In this document: piece after piece, positions 43,372 to 52,630 of the stretch
Layout of the letters: each line of letters starts with the position of its first letter
How positions within the stretch are numbered: the stretch's first letter is position 1
Assembly (NCBI GenBank): GCA_036946405.1
Contig: JAQIJC010000001.1
Location: 119,501-183,500 of the forward strand
Source: Sphingomonas phyllosphaerae
GTDB taxonomy: Bacteria > Pseudomonadota > Alphaproteobacteria > Sphingomonadales > Sphingomonadaceae
Length of the DNA stretch: 64,000 nt
Direction of reading: 5' to 3'
Notes under the pieces: model-generated
Told to the model about the DNA's origin: nothing
The model's database searches: none
The model's input: the letters and a program-made list of their open reading frames with translations, nothing else
Translations under genes and position numbers: made by a program

Positions 43372-44361
43372 GTGGCGACGGCGATGAAGCTGGCCGATCT
43401 GGCAGCGATGGCGGGGGTTTCCACGGCAACCGTCTCGCGCGCGCTTTCGGGGCATCCCTCGGTCAGCAAGACCACGCAGGAGCGTATCCGCGCGCTGGCC
43501 CGCGAACATGGCGTGCGCCCCAACCAGCTCGCGCGCAATCTGCGGCTGCGCAGCACCGGCGCGATCGCGCTCGCCATGCCGCTGGGCCATGCGCGCACCC
43601 AGCATTTGACCGACCCATTCTTCCTGAGCCTGCTGGGGTTTCTTGCCGATCTGTTGGTGGATCGTGGCTACGATATCCTGTTGTCGCGCGTGCTGCCCGA
43701 GAATGACGAATGGCTCGACCGGCTGGTCGACAGCGGGCGCGTGGATGGGGTGCTGCTGGTCGGACAATCCGACCAATATGACACGATCGAGCGCGTGGCC
43801 GCCCGCTATGCGCCGCTGGTGGTCTGGGGGGTCAATCGCCCGGGGCAGCGGCATCTGACGATCGGATCGGACAATATTCTGGGCGGACGTATCGCGGCGA
43901 CGCACCTGCTCGGGCTTGGACGTGGCCGTCTGCTATTTCTCGGCGATCCCGCGCCACCGGAGTTTGCGGATCGGTTGGCGGGGTTCCGGGACGCCGCCGG
44001 TCCGGTGCCGGTCGAGGTGCTGTCGTGCGGCATGGACCCGGATGCGGTCCATGCCGCAGTGCGCGCCCGGCTGGCAAACGGTGACCCGCCCGACGCGATC
44101 TTCGCCGCCTCGGACGTCGCGGCGATGAGCGCGTTGCGCGCGCTGACCGAGGCCGGACTCGACGTGCCCGGCGATGTCGCGGTGATTGGTTATGACGACG
44201 TGACGCTCGCCGCGCACACGTCGCCGCCGCTGACGACGATTCGTCAGGATCTGGTCACGGGGACGCGGCTGATGGTCGAGGCATTGGTGCGCCGTATCGC
44301 AGGCGAGCCCGTGGACAGCACCATCGTCGCGCCTGAACTGATCGTCCGCAGCTCCGCCTGA
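43372..44361 (+). CDS. LacI-family sugar-responsive regulator
   Basis: A 329-residue repressor. The N-terminal helix-turn-helix and hinge are MKLADLAAMAGVSTATVSRA and VRPNQLARNLRLRST; the rest is a periplasmic-binding-protein-like sensor (DPFFLSLLGFLADLLVDRG, AIFAASDVAAMSALRAL, VIGYDDVTLAAHTSPPLTTI). A start at GTG 43372 is taken; ATG 43384 is equally plausible. It precedes amylosucrase and a transporter on the same strand with a perfect palindrome just downstream, so it probably represses the sugar genes and is relieved by sucrose or a product (inference). Confidence 0.93.
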   Translation: MATAMKLADLAAMAGVSTATVSRALSGHPSVSKTTQERIRALAREHGVRPNQLARNLRLRSTGAIALAMPLGHARTQHLTDPFFLSLLGFLADLLVDRGYDILLSRVLPENDEWLDRLVDSGRVDGVLLVGQSDQYDTIERVAARYAPLVVWGVNRPGQRHLTIGSDNILGGRIAATHLLGLGRGRLLFLGDPAPPEFADRLAGFRDAAGPVPVEVLSCGMDPDAVHAAVRARLANGDPPDAIFAASDVAAMSALRALTEAGLDVPGDVAVIGYDDVTLAAHTSPPLTTIRQDLVTGTRLMVEALVRRIAGEPVDSTIVAPELIVRSSA

Positions 44362-44375
44362 CCCCCCGTCAACAC

Positions 44376-44401
44376 CAGCCTTGCAAACGATTGCAAGGCT
44401 G
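44376..44401. promoter_or_regulatory. LacI-type operator before amylosucrase
   Basis: CAGCCTTGCAA (44376-44386) and TTGCAAGGCTG (44391-44401) are perfect 11-base inverted arms around ACGA. The centre TTGCAAACGATTGCAA, with a CG pair in the middle, is the usual layout of a LacI-family operator. It lies 53 bases before the amylosucrase ATG. Confidence 0.82.
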
Positions 44402-44453
44402 CTATGCCCGTCATCACGCTCGAAGAAGCGCTGACACGGAGGAGAGGCGGGCA

Positions 44454-46220
44454 ATGACCATGCAGCAGCGCTTCGCGGCGATCGGGCCGCGGCTGCGGCG
44501 TCAGCTCGCGCGGCTCTATTCCGATTACGACCTCGATGCGCTTTGGGCGACGGTCACCGCATCGCTCCACGCCCGCGCCGCCGAACGCCCCGCCGCGTTG
44601 CAGGCGCTCGACGAAGCGCGGGTCACCGATCCGGACTGGTTCGTGCGCGCCGACATGCTCGGCTACTCGACCTATGTCGATCGCTTCGGCGGCACGGTGA
44701 ACGGGCTCGCCGCGCATGTCGATCATCTCGAGGCGCTGGGCGTGCGCTACCTCCACGTCCTTGCGCTGCTCAAGGCGCGCGCGGGCGACAGCGACGGTGG
44801 ATTCGCGGTCGCCGATTACCTGAGCGTCGAGCCGTCGCTCGGGACGATGGCGGATGTCGAGCGGCTGACCGAACGGCTGCGCGCGGCGAAGATCAGCCTG
44901 TGCGTCGACCTCGCGCTCAATCACACCGCCGACGATCATCGATGGGCGAAGGCGGCGCGGGCGGGCGATCCGTTCTACCGCGACTTCTACATCGTGGTGG
45001 ACGATGCCGAGGCGGCGGCGCGCGATGCCGAGCTGCCGCAGGTCTTCCCGACCACCGCGCCGGGCAATTTCACTTATGTGCCGGAAATGGGCGGGAACGT
45101 CTGGACGACCTTCTATCCGTTTCAATGGGATCTCAACTGGCGCAACCCGCAGGTGTTCGTCGCAATCCTCGACGCCGCGCTGCGGCTCGCCAATCACGGG
45201 TTCGAGGCGTTCCGGCTCGACAGCACCGCCTTCCTGTGGAAGCAACCGGGTACGACGTGTCGCAACCTGCCGCAGGCGCACTACATCGTCCGGGCCTTGC
45301 GCGCCGCGCTCGACATCGTCGCGCCCGCGACCTTGCTCAAGGCGGAGGCGATCGTGCCGACCGCGTTCGTCCCGCCCTATTTCGGGATGGACGAGGGCGA
45401 CGGGTTCGAGCCCGAATGCCATCTGGTCTACAACAACTCGCTGATGGTCGCGGGCTGGGTCGGGCTCGCCGAGCGATCCGCGCAGCTGCCCGCCGCGATC
45501 GTCGCGGCGAGCGGTGGCCTGCCGTCGGGGGCGAACTGGCTGAGCTATGCGCGCTGCCACGACGACATCGGCTGGGGCGCGGTGCTGGGTGACCTGCGCG
45601 CGATCGACCCGGTACCCGAAGCGCGACTGCGCGCCGCCGCCGCCTTCCTGCACGGCGCGGGCGACAGCTGGGCGCGCGGCGTGCCGTTCCAGACGGATGG
45701 CGCGGTCCTGCACGGCACCAACGGCACGCTCGCCTCGCTCGCCGGGCTGGAAGCCGCGCGCGACGACGAGGCACGCGAGGCGGCGTTGCGGCGGATCACG
45801 TTGCTCAACGCGCTGTCGATTGCGACCGGCGGGCTGGCCACGACCTATATGGGCGATGAGGCCGGGCTGCTGAACGACTACGATTACGCCGACGATCTCG
45901 GGCTGGCGCACGAGGGCCGGTGGGTTCACCGCCCCGCGATGGACTGGTGGGCGCTGGAGACCCCGGCGGCATTGCGGATCAGCGGCGATCTCGTTGCGTT
46001 GCGCGACGCCCGGATTGCGGGCGCGGGGGCGGGCGCGCCGGCTTTGATCGCGACCGGGGATGCGGCGCTGCTCGGCATCGCGTGCGGGCGCGACCGGGTG
46101 TTCCTCAATTTCGCCGACCAGGAGATTGCGGTGCCGGAGACCGGCCGCGACCGGCTGACCGGCGCTGTCGTCGATGCCGTGCCGGCGTGGGGGTTGGTGT
46201 GGCTGGAGGGTGGCGCATGA
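44454..46220 (+). CDS. Amylosucrase (GH13_4 glucosyltransferase)
   Basis: A 588-residue retaining alpha-glucosyltransferase that uses sucrose to make an alpha-1,4-glucan and fructose. Catalytic residues are seen: R254 and nucleophile D256 in EAFRLDSTAFLWKQ, acid/base E298 in LLKAEAIV, and H369/D370 in CHDDIGW. Substrate motifs GDSDGGFAVADY and VDLALNHTADDHRWA are also present. It lacks a signal peptide, so the polymer would be made in the cytoplasm from imported sucrose. It is somewhat shorter than the Neisseria enzyme, mainly at the N-terminus. The ribosome site is GGAGGAGAGG. It shares a strand with lacI and the SLC45 transporter. Confidence 0.92.
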   Translation: MTMQQRFAAIGPRLRRQLARLYSDYDLDALWATVTASLHARAAERPAALQALDEARVTDPDWFVRADMLGYSTYVDRFGGTVNGLAAHVDHLEALGVRYLHVLALLKARAGDSDGGFAVADYLSVEPSLGTMADVERLTERLRAAKISLCVDLALNHTADDHRWAKAARAGDPFYRDFYIVVDDAEAAARDAELPQVFPTTAPGNFTYVPEMGGNVWTTFYPFQWDLNWRNPQVFVAILDAALRLANHGFEAFRLDSTAFLWKQPGTTCRNLPQAHYIVRALRAALDIVAPATLLKAEAIVPTAFVPPYFGMDEGDGFEPECHLVYNNSLMVAGWVGLAERSAQLPAAIVAASGGLPSGANWLSYARCHDDIGWGAVLGDLRAIDPVPEARLRAAAAFLHGAGDSWARGVPFQTDGAVLHGTNGTLASLAGLEAARDDEAREAALRRITLLNALSIATGGLATTYMGDEAGLLNDYDYADDLGLAHEGRWVHRPAMDWWALETPAALRISGDLVALRDARIAGAGAGAPALIATGDAALLGIACGRDRVFLNFADQEIAVPETGRDRLTGAVVDAVPAWGLVWLEGGA

Positions 46221-46233
46221 TGCCCGGCGATCC

Positions 46234-46328
46234 GTCATTCCCGCACAAGCGGGAATCCAAACGCGCGACGGTCACGCTTCCTGCGGTGCGGTCGGAGGTT
46301 CTGGATTCCCGCCTTCGCGGGAATGACG
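46234..46328. repeat. Dispersed palindromic repeat (CATTCCCGC...GCGGGAATG type)
   Basis: Arms GTCATTCCCGCACAAGCGGG and CCCGCCTTCGCGGGAATGAC with an inner TCCTGCGGTGC... spacer. Copies lie at 11937 and 58129. It separates amylosucrase from the transporter on the same strand. Confidence 0.85.
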
Positions 46329-46352
46329 AAGCAGTGAGACGGGAGCCGTGAG

Positions 46353-47675
46353 ATGAGCAAGCCGCGCCTGTCGCTGGCCCGGATCGTCGAGATGAACCTC
46401 GGCTTCCTCGGCCTGCAATTCTCGTTCGGGCTGCAACAGGCCAATATGGCGCCGATTTACGGCTATCTCGGCGCCGACGAGGCCAGTCTGCCGCTGTTAT
46501 GGCTCGCCGGCCCCGTTACCGGGTTGCTCGTCCAGCCGCTGATCGGCGTGATGAGCGACCGGACCAACACGCGGCTCGGGCGGCGCACCCCCTATTTTCT
46601 GATCGGCGCGGTGCTGTGCAGCCTGTGCCTGTTCGCGATGCCGTACAGCCGCGCGTTGTGGATCGCCGCCAGCCTGTTGTGGATCCTCGACGCCGCCAAC
46701 AATGTCACGATGGAGCCGTATCGCGCCTATGTCGGCGACCGGCTGGCGGAGGACCAGCGCGCGACCGGGTTCCTGACTCAATCGGCGTTCACCGGGCTGG
46801 CGCAGACCCTGTCGTATCTCGCGCCGTCGCTGCTGGTGTGGATCGGGTTCGACAAGGATGCGGTCGACGCCAACGGCATCCCCGACATCACGCGGATCGC
46901 CTTCCTGATCGGCGCATTGCTGTCGCTGTCGACGATCCTGTGGTCGGTTTGGCGGGTGCCCGAGCTGCCGCTGCCGCCCGAGGAACAGGCGCGGCTGGCG
47001 GCCGAGCCGCTGACGCTGCGCGCGACGCTTGCCGATCTGAAGTCGGCGCTGATCGAGATGCCGAAGCCGATGCGACAGCTCGCGCTGGCGATGCTGTGCC
47101 AATGGTATGCGATGTTCGCTTACTGGCAGTTCATCACCTTCGCGCTGGCGCGGTCCCTCCACGGCACCGTCGAGACCGGCAGCGGCGCGTTCCGCGACAC
47201 CGTGCTGACGGTCGGGCAATTGGGCGCGTTCTACAATGCGGTCGCGTTCGTCGCGGCGCTGGCGCTGATGCCGCTGGCAAAGCGGTATGGCGCGAAGGCG
47301 GTCCATGCCTGCTGCCTCGCCGCCTCGGGCGCGGCGATGCTGGCGATCCCGGCGCTGCCGTCCGAAGGCTGGCTGTTCGTCGCCATGATCGGCATCGGGG
47401 TCGGCTGGGCGGGGATGATGGGCAATCCGTACATCATGCTGACCGGCATGATCCCGCCCGAGCGTAATGGCGTGTACATGGGCATCTTCAACATGTTCAT
47501 CGTCATCCCGATGATGATCGAGAGCCTGTCGATCCCGCTATTCTACAAGAGCCTGCTCGGCGGGGATGCGCGTGGCGTGATCGTGCTGGGTGGAGTGCTG
47601 ATGCTGGTCGGCGCGGTTGCGACGGTGATGGTCGGACGCGGGGCGGGAGTAGCACCTTCGTCGTCCCGGGCTTGA
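46353..47675 (+). CDS. SLC45-type MFS sugar transporter
   Basis: A 440-residue 12-helix permease. Signature loops are PLIGVMSDRTNTRLGRRTPY between helices 2 and 3 and LLWILDAANNVTMEPYRAYV in helix 4, both typical of the SLC45/sucrose-proton symporter group. It follows amylosucrase, so sucrose or maltose uptake is the likely role. A related, truncated gene is at the far end of the window. The ATG has GGGAGCC ahead. The stop is followed by a palindrome shared with maiA. Confidence 0.9.
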   Translation: MSKPRLSLARIVEMNLGFLGLQFSFGLQQANMAPIYGYLGADEASLPLLWLAGPVTGLLVQPLIGVMSDRTNTRLGRRTPYFLIGAVLCSLCLFAMPYSRALWIAASLLWILDAANNVTMEPYRAYVGDRLAEDQRATGFLTQSAFTGLAQTLSYLAPSLLVWIGFDKDAVDANGIPDITRIAFLIGALLSLSTILWSVWRVPELPLPPEEQARLAAEPLTLRATLADLKSALIEMPKPMRQLALAMLCQWYAMFAYWQFITFALARSLHGTVETGSGAFRDTVLTVGQLGAFYNAVAFVAALALMPLAKRYGAKAVHACCLAASGAAMLAIPALPSEGWLFVAMIGIGVGWAGMMGNPYIMLTGMIPPERNGVYMGIFNMFIVIPMMIESLSIPLFYKSLLGGDARGVIVLGGVLMLVGAVATVMVGRGAGVAPSSSRA

Positions 47676-47743
47676 CCCGGGACCCCGCTTCTTCTCGGCG
47701 ACCGAACAAAGAAGCGGGATCCCGGATCAAGTCCGGGATGATG
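47659..47743. repeat. Long dispersed palindrome between convergent genes
   Basis: GTCCCGGGCTTGACCCGGGA with CCCCGCTTCTT, and AAGAAGCGGGATCCCGGATC with AAGTCCGGGA. Same family as 14245-14327, between the transporter and maiA. Confidence 0.88.
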
Positions 47744-47751
47744 GCTGAAAA

Positions 47752-48399
47752 CTACTCTGCGTCCGGCTGCCGCTCCGGCGCGGCATCGGCGAACGCGGGC
47801 AGCGCGAGACACTTCGCCTCGACCGCCAGCAAGCGCGGCCAGACCAGCTCGACTCCGAACCGCCGCGCATTGAACAATTGCGGGACCAGACACAGATCGG
47901 CGAGCGTCACCTGCGTACCGAAGCAACACGGCCCCTGCTTGTCCGCGAGCAGCGCGTCGCACGCGGCGAGCCCGTCGGCGATCGTGTCGCGCGCCCAGCC
48001 GCTGACCGCCGCCTCGTCGAGCCCGGCGGCGCGCAAACGTTGCAGCACGCGCAAATTCTGCACCGGGTGCGTGTCGCACGCGATCACCTCAGCGAACGCC
48101 CGCACCTGCGCGCGCGCGACCGGATCGGCGGGGAGCAGCGGCAAATCTGGGATGCGCTCATCGAGATATTCGCAGATCGCGAGGCTCTGCGTCAGCACCG
48201 CGCCGTCCCATTCGAGCGCCGGCACCAATCCTTGCGGGTTGACGCGAAGGTAATCGGGCGCGCGCTGTCCCCCGTGACGAAGGTGGTGGAAACAATCGCG
48301 CCACGCCACCTGCTTGAGCTTGAGCGCGATCCGCACCCGCCAGGCGGCGGTCGAGCGGAAATAGCCGTGGAGCAGCGGCACGTCAGGCGTCTCGGTCAT
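47752..48399 (-). CDS. maiA: Maleylacetoacetate isomerase (zeta-class GST)
   Basis: A 215-residue glutathione S-transferase fold protein. The zeta-class active-site motif FRSTAAWRVRIALKLK and the C-terminal VTLADLCLVPQLFNARRFG are present. It isomerises maleylacetoacetate to fumarylacetoacetate in tyrosine or gentisate-type catabolism using glutathione. No hydrolase of that pathway is adjacent, so its context is not informative. It is convergent with the sugar transporter. Confidence 0.9.
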   Translation of the reverse strand: MTETPDVPLLHGYFRSTAAWRVRIALKLKQVAWRDCFHHLRHGGQRAPDYLRVNPQGLVPALEWDGAVLTQSLAICEYLDERIPDLPLLPADPVARAQVRAFAEVIACDTHPVQNLRVLQRLRAAGLDEAAVSGWARDTIADGLAACDALLADKQGPCCFGTQVTLADLCLVPQLFNARRFGVELVWPRLLAVEAKCLALPAFADAAPERQPDAE

Positions 48400-48437
48400 G
48401 CTTCTCCCCTGTTTCGGGGCAGACTAGGCGCGGCGCG

Positions 48438-48674
48438 TCAGTTGCGCAGCAACGGAATGATCCCCTTGCGCCGACCTGCGCCATCGGCGGTCGCGCGCAA
48501 GGCCGCCGCCTCCATCGCCAGACGCTGCGCCTCGTCGAGCGACAGCGCCTCACGTGCCCTGGCCTCCAGCGCCGCCGCCCGCTCGCGGGCGATCGCGCGG
48601 TGATCCGCCCACCAACCACGCCAGCGGCGCCACAGGATCGATACGAGAAAGCGGCTGCGCGAAGAAAAGGTCAT
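48438..48674 (-). CDS. Unknown 78-residue basic protein
   Basis: A short Arg- and Ala-rich protein (MTFSSRSRFLVSILWRRWRG to GIIPLLRN), with a hydrophobic/Trp stretch near the N-terminus and a helical Ala/Glu/Arg middle. Family unknown. The ATG at 48674 has GGCGAGG immediately upstream. It lies 22 bases after the bioA stop on the same strand, so it may be the last gene of the bio operon. Confidence 0.55.
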   Translation of the reverse strand: MTFSSRSRFLVSILWRRWRGWWADHRAIARERAAALEARAREALSLDEAQRLAMEAAALRATADGAGRRKGIIPLLRN

Positions 48675-48696
48675 CCTCGCCAAACGCGCCGCCGCG

Positions 48697-49932
48697 TTAT
48701 CGGTGGCGCGCGACTACGTCCGAAATGGCGAAATAGATGCGGTCGAGTTCGTCGTCGGTGATGCAATAGGGCGGCATGACGTAGAGCGTGTCGCCGAGCG
48801 GGCGCAGCAGCACGTCGCGTTCGCGGAACGCCGCCATCAGCCGCGGTGCGAGATCGGAGAGATACCCCTCGCCCGCGCCGATCTCGAACGCCGCGATCGT
48901 CCCCAGCAGGCGCGGGTTGCGGATGTCGCCCAGCGTCGCCAGCCGCGCCGCCTGCGCGTTGCCCAGCCGCGCGACGCGCTCCAGCACCGGCTCCTCGCGC
49001 CAGATCGCGAGATTGGCGGCGGCGGCGGCGCAGGCGATCGGGTTGGCGGTGTAGCTCGATGAGTGGAAGAACATCTTCGCGCGATCGGTCGACCAATGCG
49101 CGTCGAAGATCGGCTCGCTCGCCATCGTCACCGCCAGCGGCAGCGCGCCGCCGGTCAGCCCCTTGGACAGACACAGGATGTCGGGCTCGATCCCCGCCCG
49201 CTCGCACGCCAGCAACGTGCCGGTGCGGCCCCAGCCGGTCATCACCTCGTCGGCGATGAACAGCACGCCGTGCCGCGCGCAGACCTCGCGCATCTGCCGC
49301 AGCAGGTCGGGCGAGTAAAACAGCATCCCGCCCGCGCCGAGCACCAAAGGCTCGACGATGAACGCCGCCGCACCCGCCGCGCACGCACGATCGAGCGCGT
49401 CGAGCGTCGCCTGTTCCGCGCCCGCCGCCGGGAACGGGATCGTCTCGACGTCGAACAGCAGCGGCGCATAGGCGCGGTTAAACACCCCGCGCTGCCCGAC
49501 CGACATCGCGCCGATCGTGTCACCGTGATAGCCATGTTCCATGACGAGGATGCGGTGGCGCGCGTCGCCCCGTGCCAGCCAGTAGCCGAGCGCCATCTTC
49601 AAGGCGACTTCGACGCTGGTCGATCCCGAATCGGAGAAAAACACCCGAGTCAGCGACGGCGGCATGATTGCGCGCAGCCCGGCGGCGACCTCCTCGGCGG
49701 GCTCGTGCGTCCAGCCCGCGAAGATCATCTGGTCGAGCCGCTCGGCCTGCGCGCGGATCGCGGCGGCGATCCGTGGGTGCGCATGGCCGTGCGTGGTCAC
49801 CCACCATGACGAGATCGCATCGATCACGCGCCGCCCGTCGGCGGTGTGCAGCACCGCGCCCTCGCCGCGGACGACGCACGGGATCAGCTCGCGAAGCCCG
49901 TGCTGGGTGAAGGGATGCCAGACCGAACTCAC
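48697..49932 (-). CDS. bioA: Adenosylmethionine-8-amino-7-oxononanoate transaminase
   Basis: A 411-residue class III aminotransferase that converts KAPA to DAPA with S-adenosylmethionine as amino donor. The PLP lysine is K257 in [12 protein letters not shown], with [15 protein letters not shown] and [14 protein letters not shown] also present. The GTG start at 49932 overlaps the bioD stop by four bases (GTGA). Order bioF-bioD-bioA is typical. It makes the precursor used by BioB, whose gene is at the other end of the window. Confidence 0.95.
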   Translation of the reverse strand: MSSVWHPFTQHGLRELIPCVVRGEGAVLHTADGRRVIDAISSWWVTTHGHAHPRIAAAIRAQAERLDQMIFAGWTHEPAEEVAAGLRAIMPPSLTRVFFSDSGSTSVEVALKMALGYWLARGDARHRILVMEHGYHGDTIGAMSVGQRGVFNRAYAPLLFDVETIPFPAAGAEQATLDALDRACAAGAAAFIVEPLVLGAGGMLFYSPDLLRQMREVCARHGVLFIADEVMTGWGRTGTLLACERAGIEPDILCLSKGLTGGALPLAVTMASEPIFDAHWSTDRAKMFFHSSSYTANPIACAAAAANLAIWREEPVLERVARLGNAQAARLATLGDIRNPRLLGTIAAFEIGAGEGYLSDLAPRLMAAFRERDVLLRPLGDTLYVMPPYCITDDELDRIYFAISDVVARHR

Positions 49933-50552
49933 CGGAAATCCTCGACATTAAAATTGTCGGCGAAGGCACCGGCGAGCGTCGCAGCGTTCAGGTCGGCGAG
50001 GCGCGGCAGCCGCCCGAGCCGCCGAACCTGGCCGATCTCGGCGATCACCGTCTCGCTGTCCTCGACCGGTTCGCCGATGAACGCGATGCCCAGCAGCGGC
50101 ACGCCGCGCGCGCGCAGCGCCTCGATCGACAACAGGCTGTGGTTGATCGTGCCGAGCGCGGTGCGCGCGACCAGCACGACCGGCTGCCCCCACGCCGCCG
50201 CCTGATCGGCGAACGACCAGTCGCGGGTCAGCGGCACCAGCACCCCGCCCGCGCCCTCGACGACCAGCGGCCCGTCCCCCGCAGGCAGCGCGAGCCGCGC
50301 GGGGTCGATCGTCACGCCATCGATCTCGGCGGCGCGGTGCGGCGAGCAGGGTGTTGCGAGCCGATACGCCTCTGGCACCACCCGCGTCGCGTCGACGCCG
50401 AGTTGCACGACGCTGCCCGCGTCGCTGCCGTCCGCCAGCCCGGCCTGCACCGGCTTCCAGTAACGCGCGCCGAGCGCGACGGTCAGCGCGGCGGCGAACA
50501 CCGTCTTGCCGACGTCGGTGTCGGTCCCGGTGACGACGATCGTCCCGCTCAT
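49929..50552 (-). CDS. bioD: Dethiobiotin synthetase
   Basis: A 207-residue P-loop enzyme that closes the ureido ring of dethiobiotin from DAPA, CO2 and ATP. The nucleotide site is GTDTDVGKT (9-17, K16), and [11 protein letters not shown] is the second phosphate motif. The ATG overlaps the bioF stop by four bases (ATGA). The upstream and downstream overlaps show a tightly coupled bioFDA unit. Confidence 0.95.
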   Translation of the reverse strand: MSGTIVVTGTDTDVGKTVFAAALTVALGARYWKPVQAGLADGSDAGSVVQLGVDATRVVPEAYRLATPCSPHRAAEIDGVTIDPARLALPAGDGPLVVEGAGGVLVPLTRDWSFADQAAAWGQPVVLVARTALGTINHSLLSIEALRARGVPLLGIAFIGEPVEDSETVIAEIGQVRRLGRLPRLADLNAATLAGAFADNFNVEDFR

Positions 50553-51667
50553 GGCAATAGCTCCCTTAACACATCCGCCAGCGCGGCGATCTCCGCTTCG
50601 GTGACATGGAGCGTCAGCGCGATCCGCAGCCGCGCGGTCCCCGCAGGGACGGTCGGCGGACGGATGCCGCGCACGTCGAACCCAGCGGCCTGCACCGCTG
50701 ACGCGACGCGCATCGCCTCGCGATCGTCGCCGATCACCAGCGGCACGATCTGCGACTCGACGCGCGCGCCGAGCGGCGACAGATGCCGCCGCGCCGCCTC
50801 GATCAGCGCATGGAGCCTTGCGCGCCGGTCGGGTTCGTCGACGACGACGCGCAGGCTCTCGCGCGCCACCGCCGCGCCGAGCGGCGACGGCGCGGTCGAG
50901 AAGATGAACGGCCGCGCGCGCGCCACGAGAAAGTCGCGCACCAGCGCCGGCCCGCACAGCACCGCGCCCTCGCAGCCCAGCGCCTTGCCGAAGGTATTGA
51001 GCGTGACGAGATTAGCGCGCCCGTGCCACGGCTCCGCCACGCCGCGCCCGCGCGCGCCCCACACACCGGTCGCGTGCGCCTCGTCGACGACCAGCATCGC
51101 GTCGTACCGGTCGGCCACCGCCAGATAGGCGGCGACGTCGGTCAGGTCACCGTCCATGCTGTAGAGGCTTTCGACCGCGATCCACGGCGTGCCGGTGCCG
51201 CCGCCCGCGCGCCACGCCGCGATCGCGTCATCGGCGGCCCGCGGGTCGCCATGCGCCGCCGCGACGCAGGGCGCGCGGCCAAGCCGCATCCCGTCGTGCA
51301 TACTCGCATGGACCAAGGCGTCGTAAACGATCAGGTCGCCCGGCTGCGGCACCGACGACAGCAACGCGGTGTTCGCGGCATAGCCCGAGCCGAACGACAG
51401 CGCCGCCTCCGCGCCGAAGAAGCTCGCCGCCTCCGCCTCCAGCGCCTCATGCTCGGCGTCGTTGCCGCGCAACAGCCGCGACCCGCCCGAGCCGAGCGCG
51501 ACGCCGCGCGCCAGTGCCGCCTGCGCCGCCGCGACCAGCCGCGGCGCGGTCGACAGCGCGAGATAATCGTTCGAGGACAGGTCGACGCCACGCCGCGGCG
51601 CCAGCGTGCGCAGGCGTCCGGCATCGGCGAGCGCGGAGAGATGGGCGCGTTGGGCGACAAGCTGCAT
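50549..51667 (-). CDS. bioF: 8-amino-7-oxononanoate synthase
   Basis: A 372-residue alpha-oxoamine synthase. The PLP lysine is K228 in [12 protein letters not shown], with [10 protein letters not shown] and [17 protein letters not shown] as family motifs. It condenses pimeloyl thioester with alanine. The gene is first in bioF-bioD-bioA. No bioC or bioH was seen in the window, so pimeloyl supply must lie elsewhere. The promoter is expected in the 108 bases shared with the divergent DUF4336 gene; no BioR-like site was recognised there. Confidence 0.95.
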   Translation of the reverse strand: MQLVAQRAHLSALADAGRLRTLAPRRGVDLSSNDYLALSTAPRLVAAAQAALARGVALGSGGSRLLRGNDAEHEALEAEAASFFGAEAALSFGSGYAANTALLSSVPQPGDLIVYDALVHASMHDGMRLGRAPCVAAAHGDPRAADDAIAAWRAGGGTGTPWIAVESLYSMDGDLTDVAAYLAVADRYDAMLVVDEAHATGVWGARGRGVAEPWHGRANLVTLNTFGKALGCEGAVLCGPALVRDFLVARARPFIFSTAPSPLGAAVARESLRVVVDEPDRRARLHALIEAARRHLSPLGARVESQIVPLVIGDDREAMRVASAVQAAGFDVRGIRPPTVPAGTARLRIALTLHVTEAEIAALADVLRELLP

Positions 51668-51775
51668 CGGCGCGGCTATGCCGTCGCGGGTGCCGCTTGG
51701 CCAGTATCCGTGCCACCGATCGCGCGGCTCGGGCGTTGGCTGCGCTCGATCGACGGACGCAGAGGGAGCTGACCG

Positions 51776-52588
51776 ATGGACCGCAACACCAAGATCGCGC
51801 TGGGCGGCGCAGCGGTCGCCGCCGGGGCGGTCGCCTGGCTGGCGGCGCGCGAACGCCGCAGCGACGCCCCCGCCAGCTACCCGCCGCTCGACGTGCTAAA
51901 GCCGTTCGGCAAGGATGTTTGGATCGTCGACAGCGGTCCGATGATCGCTTCCGGCCTGTCGCTGCCGATCCGCATGACGGTGCTGCGGCTGCCCGACCGC
52001 TCGCTGATGCTGCACTCACCGACCCGCTTCACCCCGGCGCTGGCGGCGGCGCTCGCCGAGCTGGGCGTGGTGCGGCACCTGATCGCGCCCAATATCGCGC
52101 ACTGGACGCGGCTGCCGGGGTGGCAGCGCGCCTATCCCAAGGCGCTGTTGTGGGCCGCGCCGGGGCTCGGCGCGCGCGGGCAGGTGGAGCGCAGCGGGTT
52201 GCGGATCGACCGCGAACTGGGCGCGGTCCCCCCGCCCGAATGGGCCGATGCGGTCGACCAGGGGCTGATCGCGGGCGCGGCCGGGTTCAACGAAGTGTGG
52301 TTCCACCATCGCGCCTCACGCACGTTGGTCCTTACCGACGTCGTCCAGCATATGGAGCCGGAGCGGCTGCCGCCGATCACCGCCCTCATCGCGCGGCTGA
52401 GCGGCGGGGCATGGGGGACGACGCCGCGCTATCTGCGCCCGGTGCTGCGCTTCGGCGGGCGCGACCTGCGCGCGGCGGTGGCGACATTGGTCGCGCTCGC
52501 GCCCGAGCGGGTGGTGTTCGCGCACGGCCGGCCCTTCACCGAAGACGCCGCCGGGCAATTGCGCCGCGCGCTCGCCTGGGCCGAGTAA
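51776..52588 (+). CDS. DUF4336 protein (metallo-hydrolase-like)
   Basis: A 270-residue protein with an N-terminal hydrophobic segment (KIALGGAAVAAGAVAWLAA), possibly an anchor. The DUF4336 core includes YPPLDVLKPFGKDVWIVDSG, HLIAPNIAHWTRLPGWQRAY and ERVVFAHGRPF, a metallo-beta-lactamase-like layout without the full HxHxDH set. Activity unknown. The ribosome site is AGGGAG. It is divergent from bioF and 42 bases upstream of the gntR gene, possibly cotranscribed. Confidence 0.8.
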   Translation: MDRNTKIALGGAAVAAGAVAWLAARERRSDAPASYPPLDVLKPFGKDVWIVDSGPMIASGLSLPIRMTVLRLPDRSLMLHSPTRFTPALAAALAELGVVRHLIAPNIAHWTRLPGWQRAYPKALLWAAPGLGARGQVERSGLRIDRELGAVPPPEWADAVDQGLIAGAAGFNEVWFHHRASRTLVLTDVVQHMEPERLPPITALIARLSGGAWGTTPRYLRPVLRFGGRDLRAAVATLVALAPERVVFAHGRPFTEDAAGQLRRALAWAE

Positions 52589-52616
52589 CCGCGCCTTGCT
52601 CCAGCCGAGCGCATCC

Positions 52617-52630
52617 GCCTAAGCTTAGGC
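52617..52630. promoter_or_regulatory. Perfect 14-base palindrome at the gntR start
   Basis: GCCTAAGCTTAGGC ends on the base before the ATG at 52631. A dimeric regulator such as the encoded GntR protein could bind it, but the sequence differs from the GTNNNAC sites of the galactonate genes. It could also affect the ribosome site. Function is inference. Confidence 0.35.
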
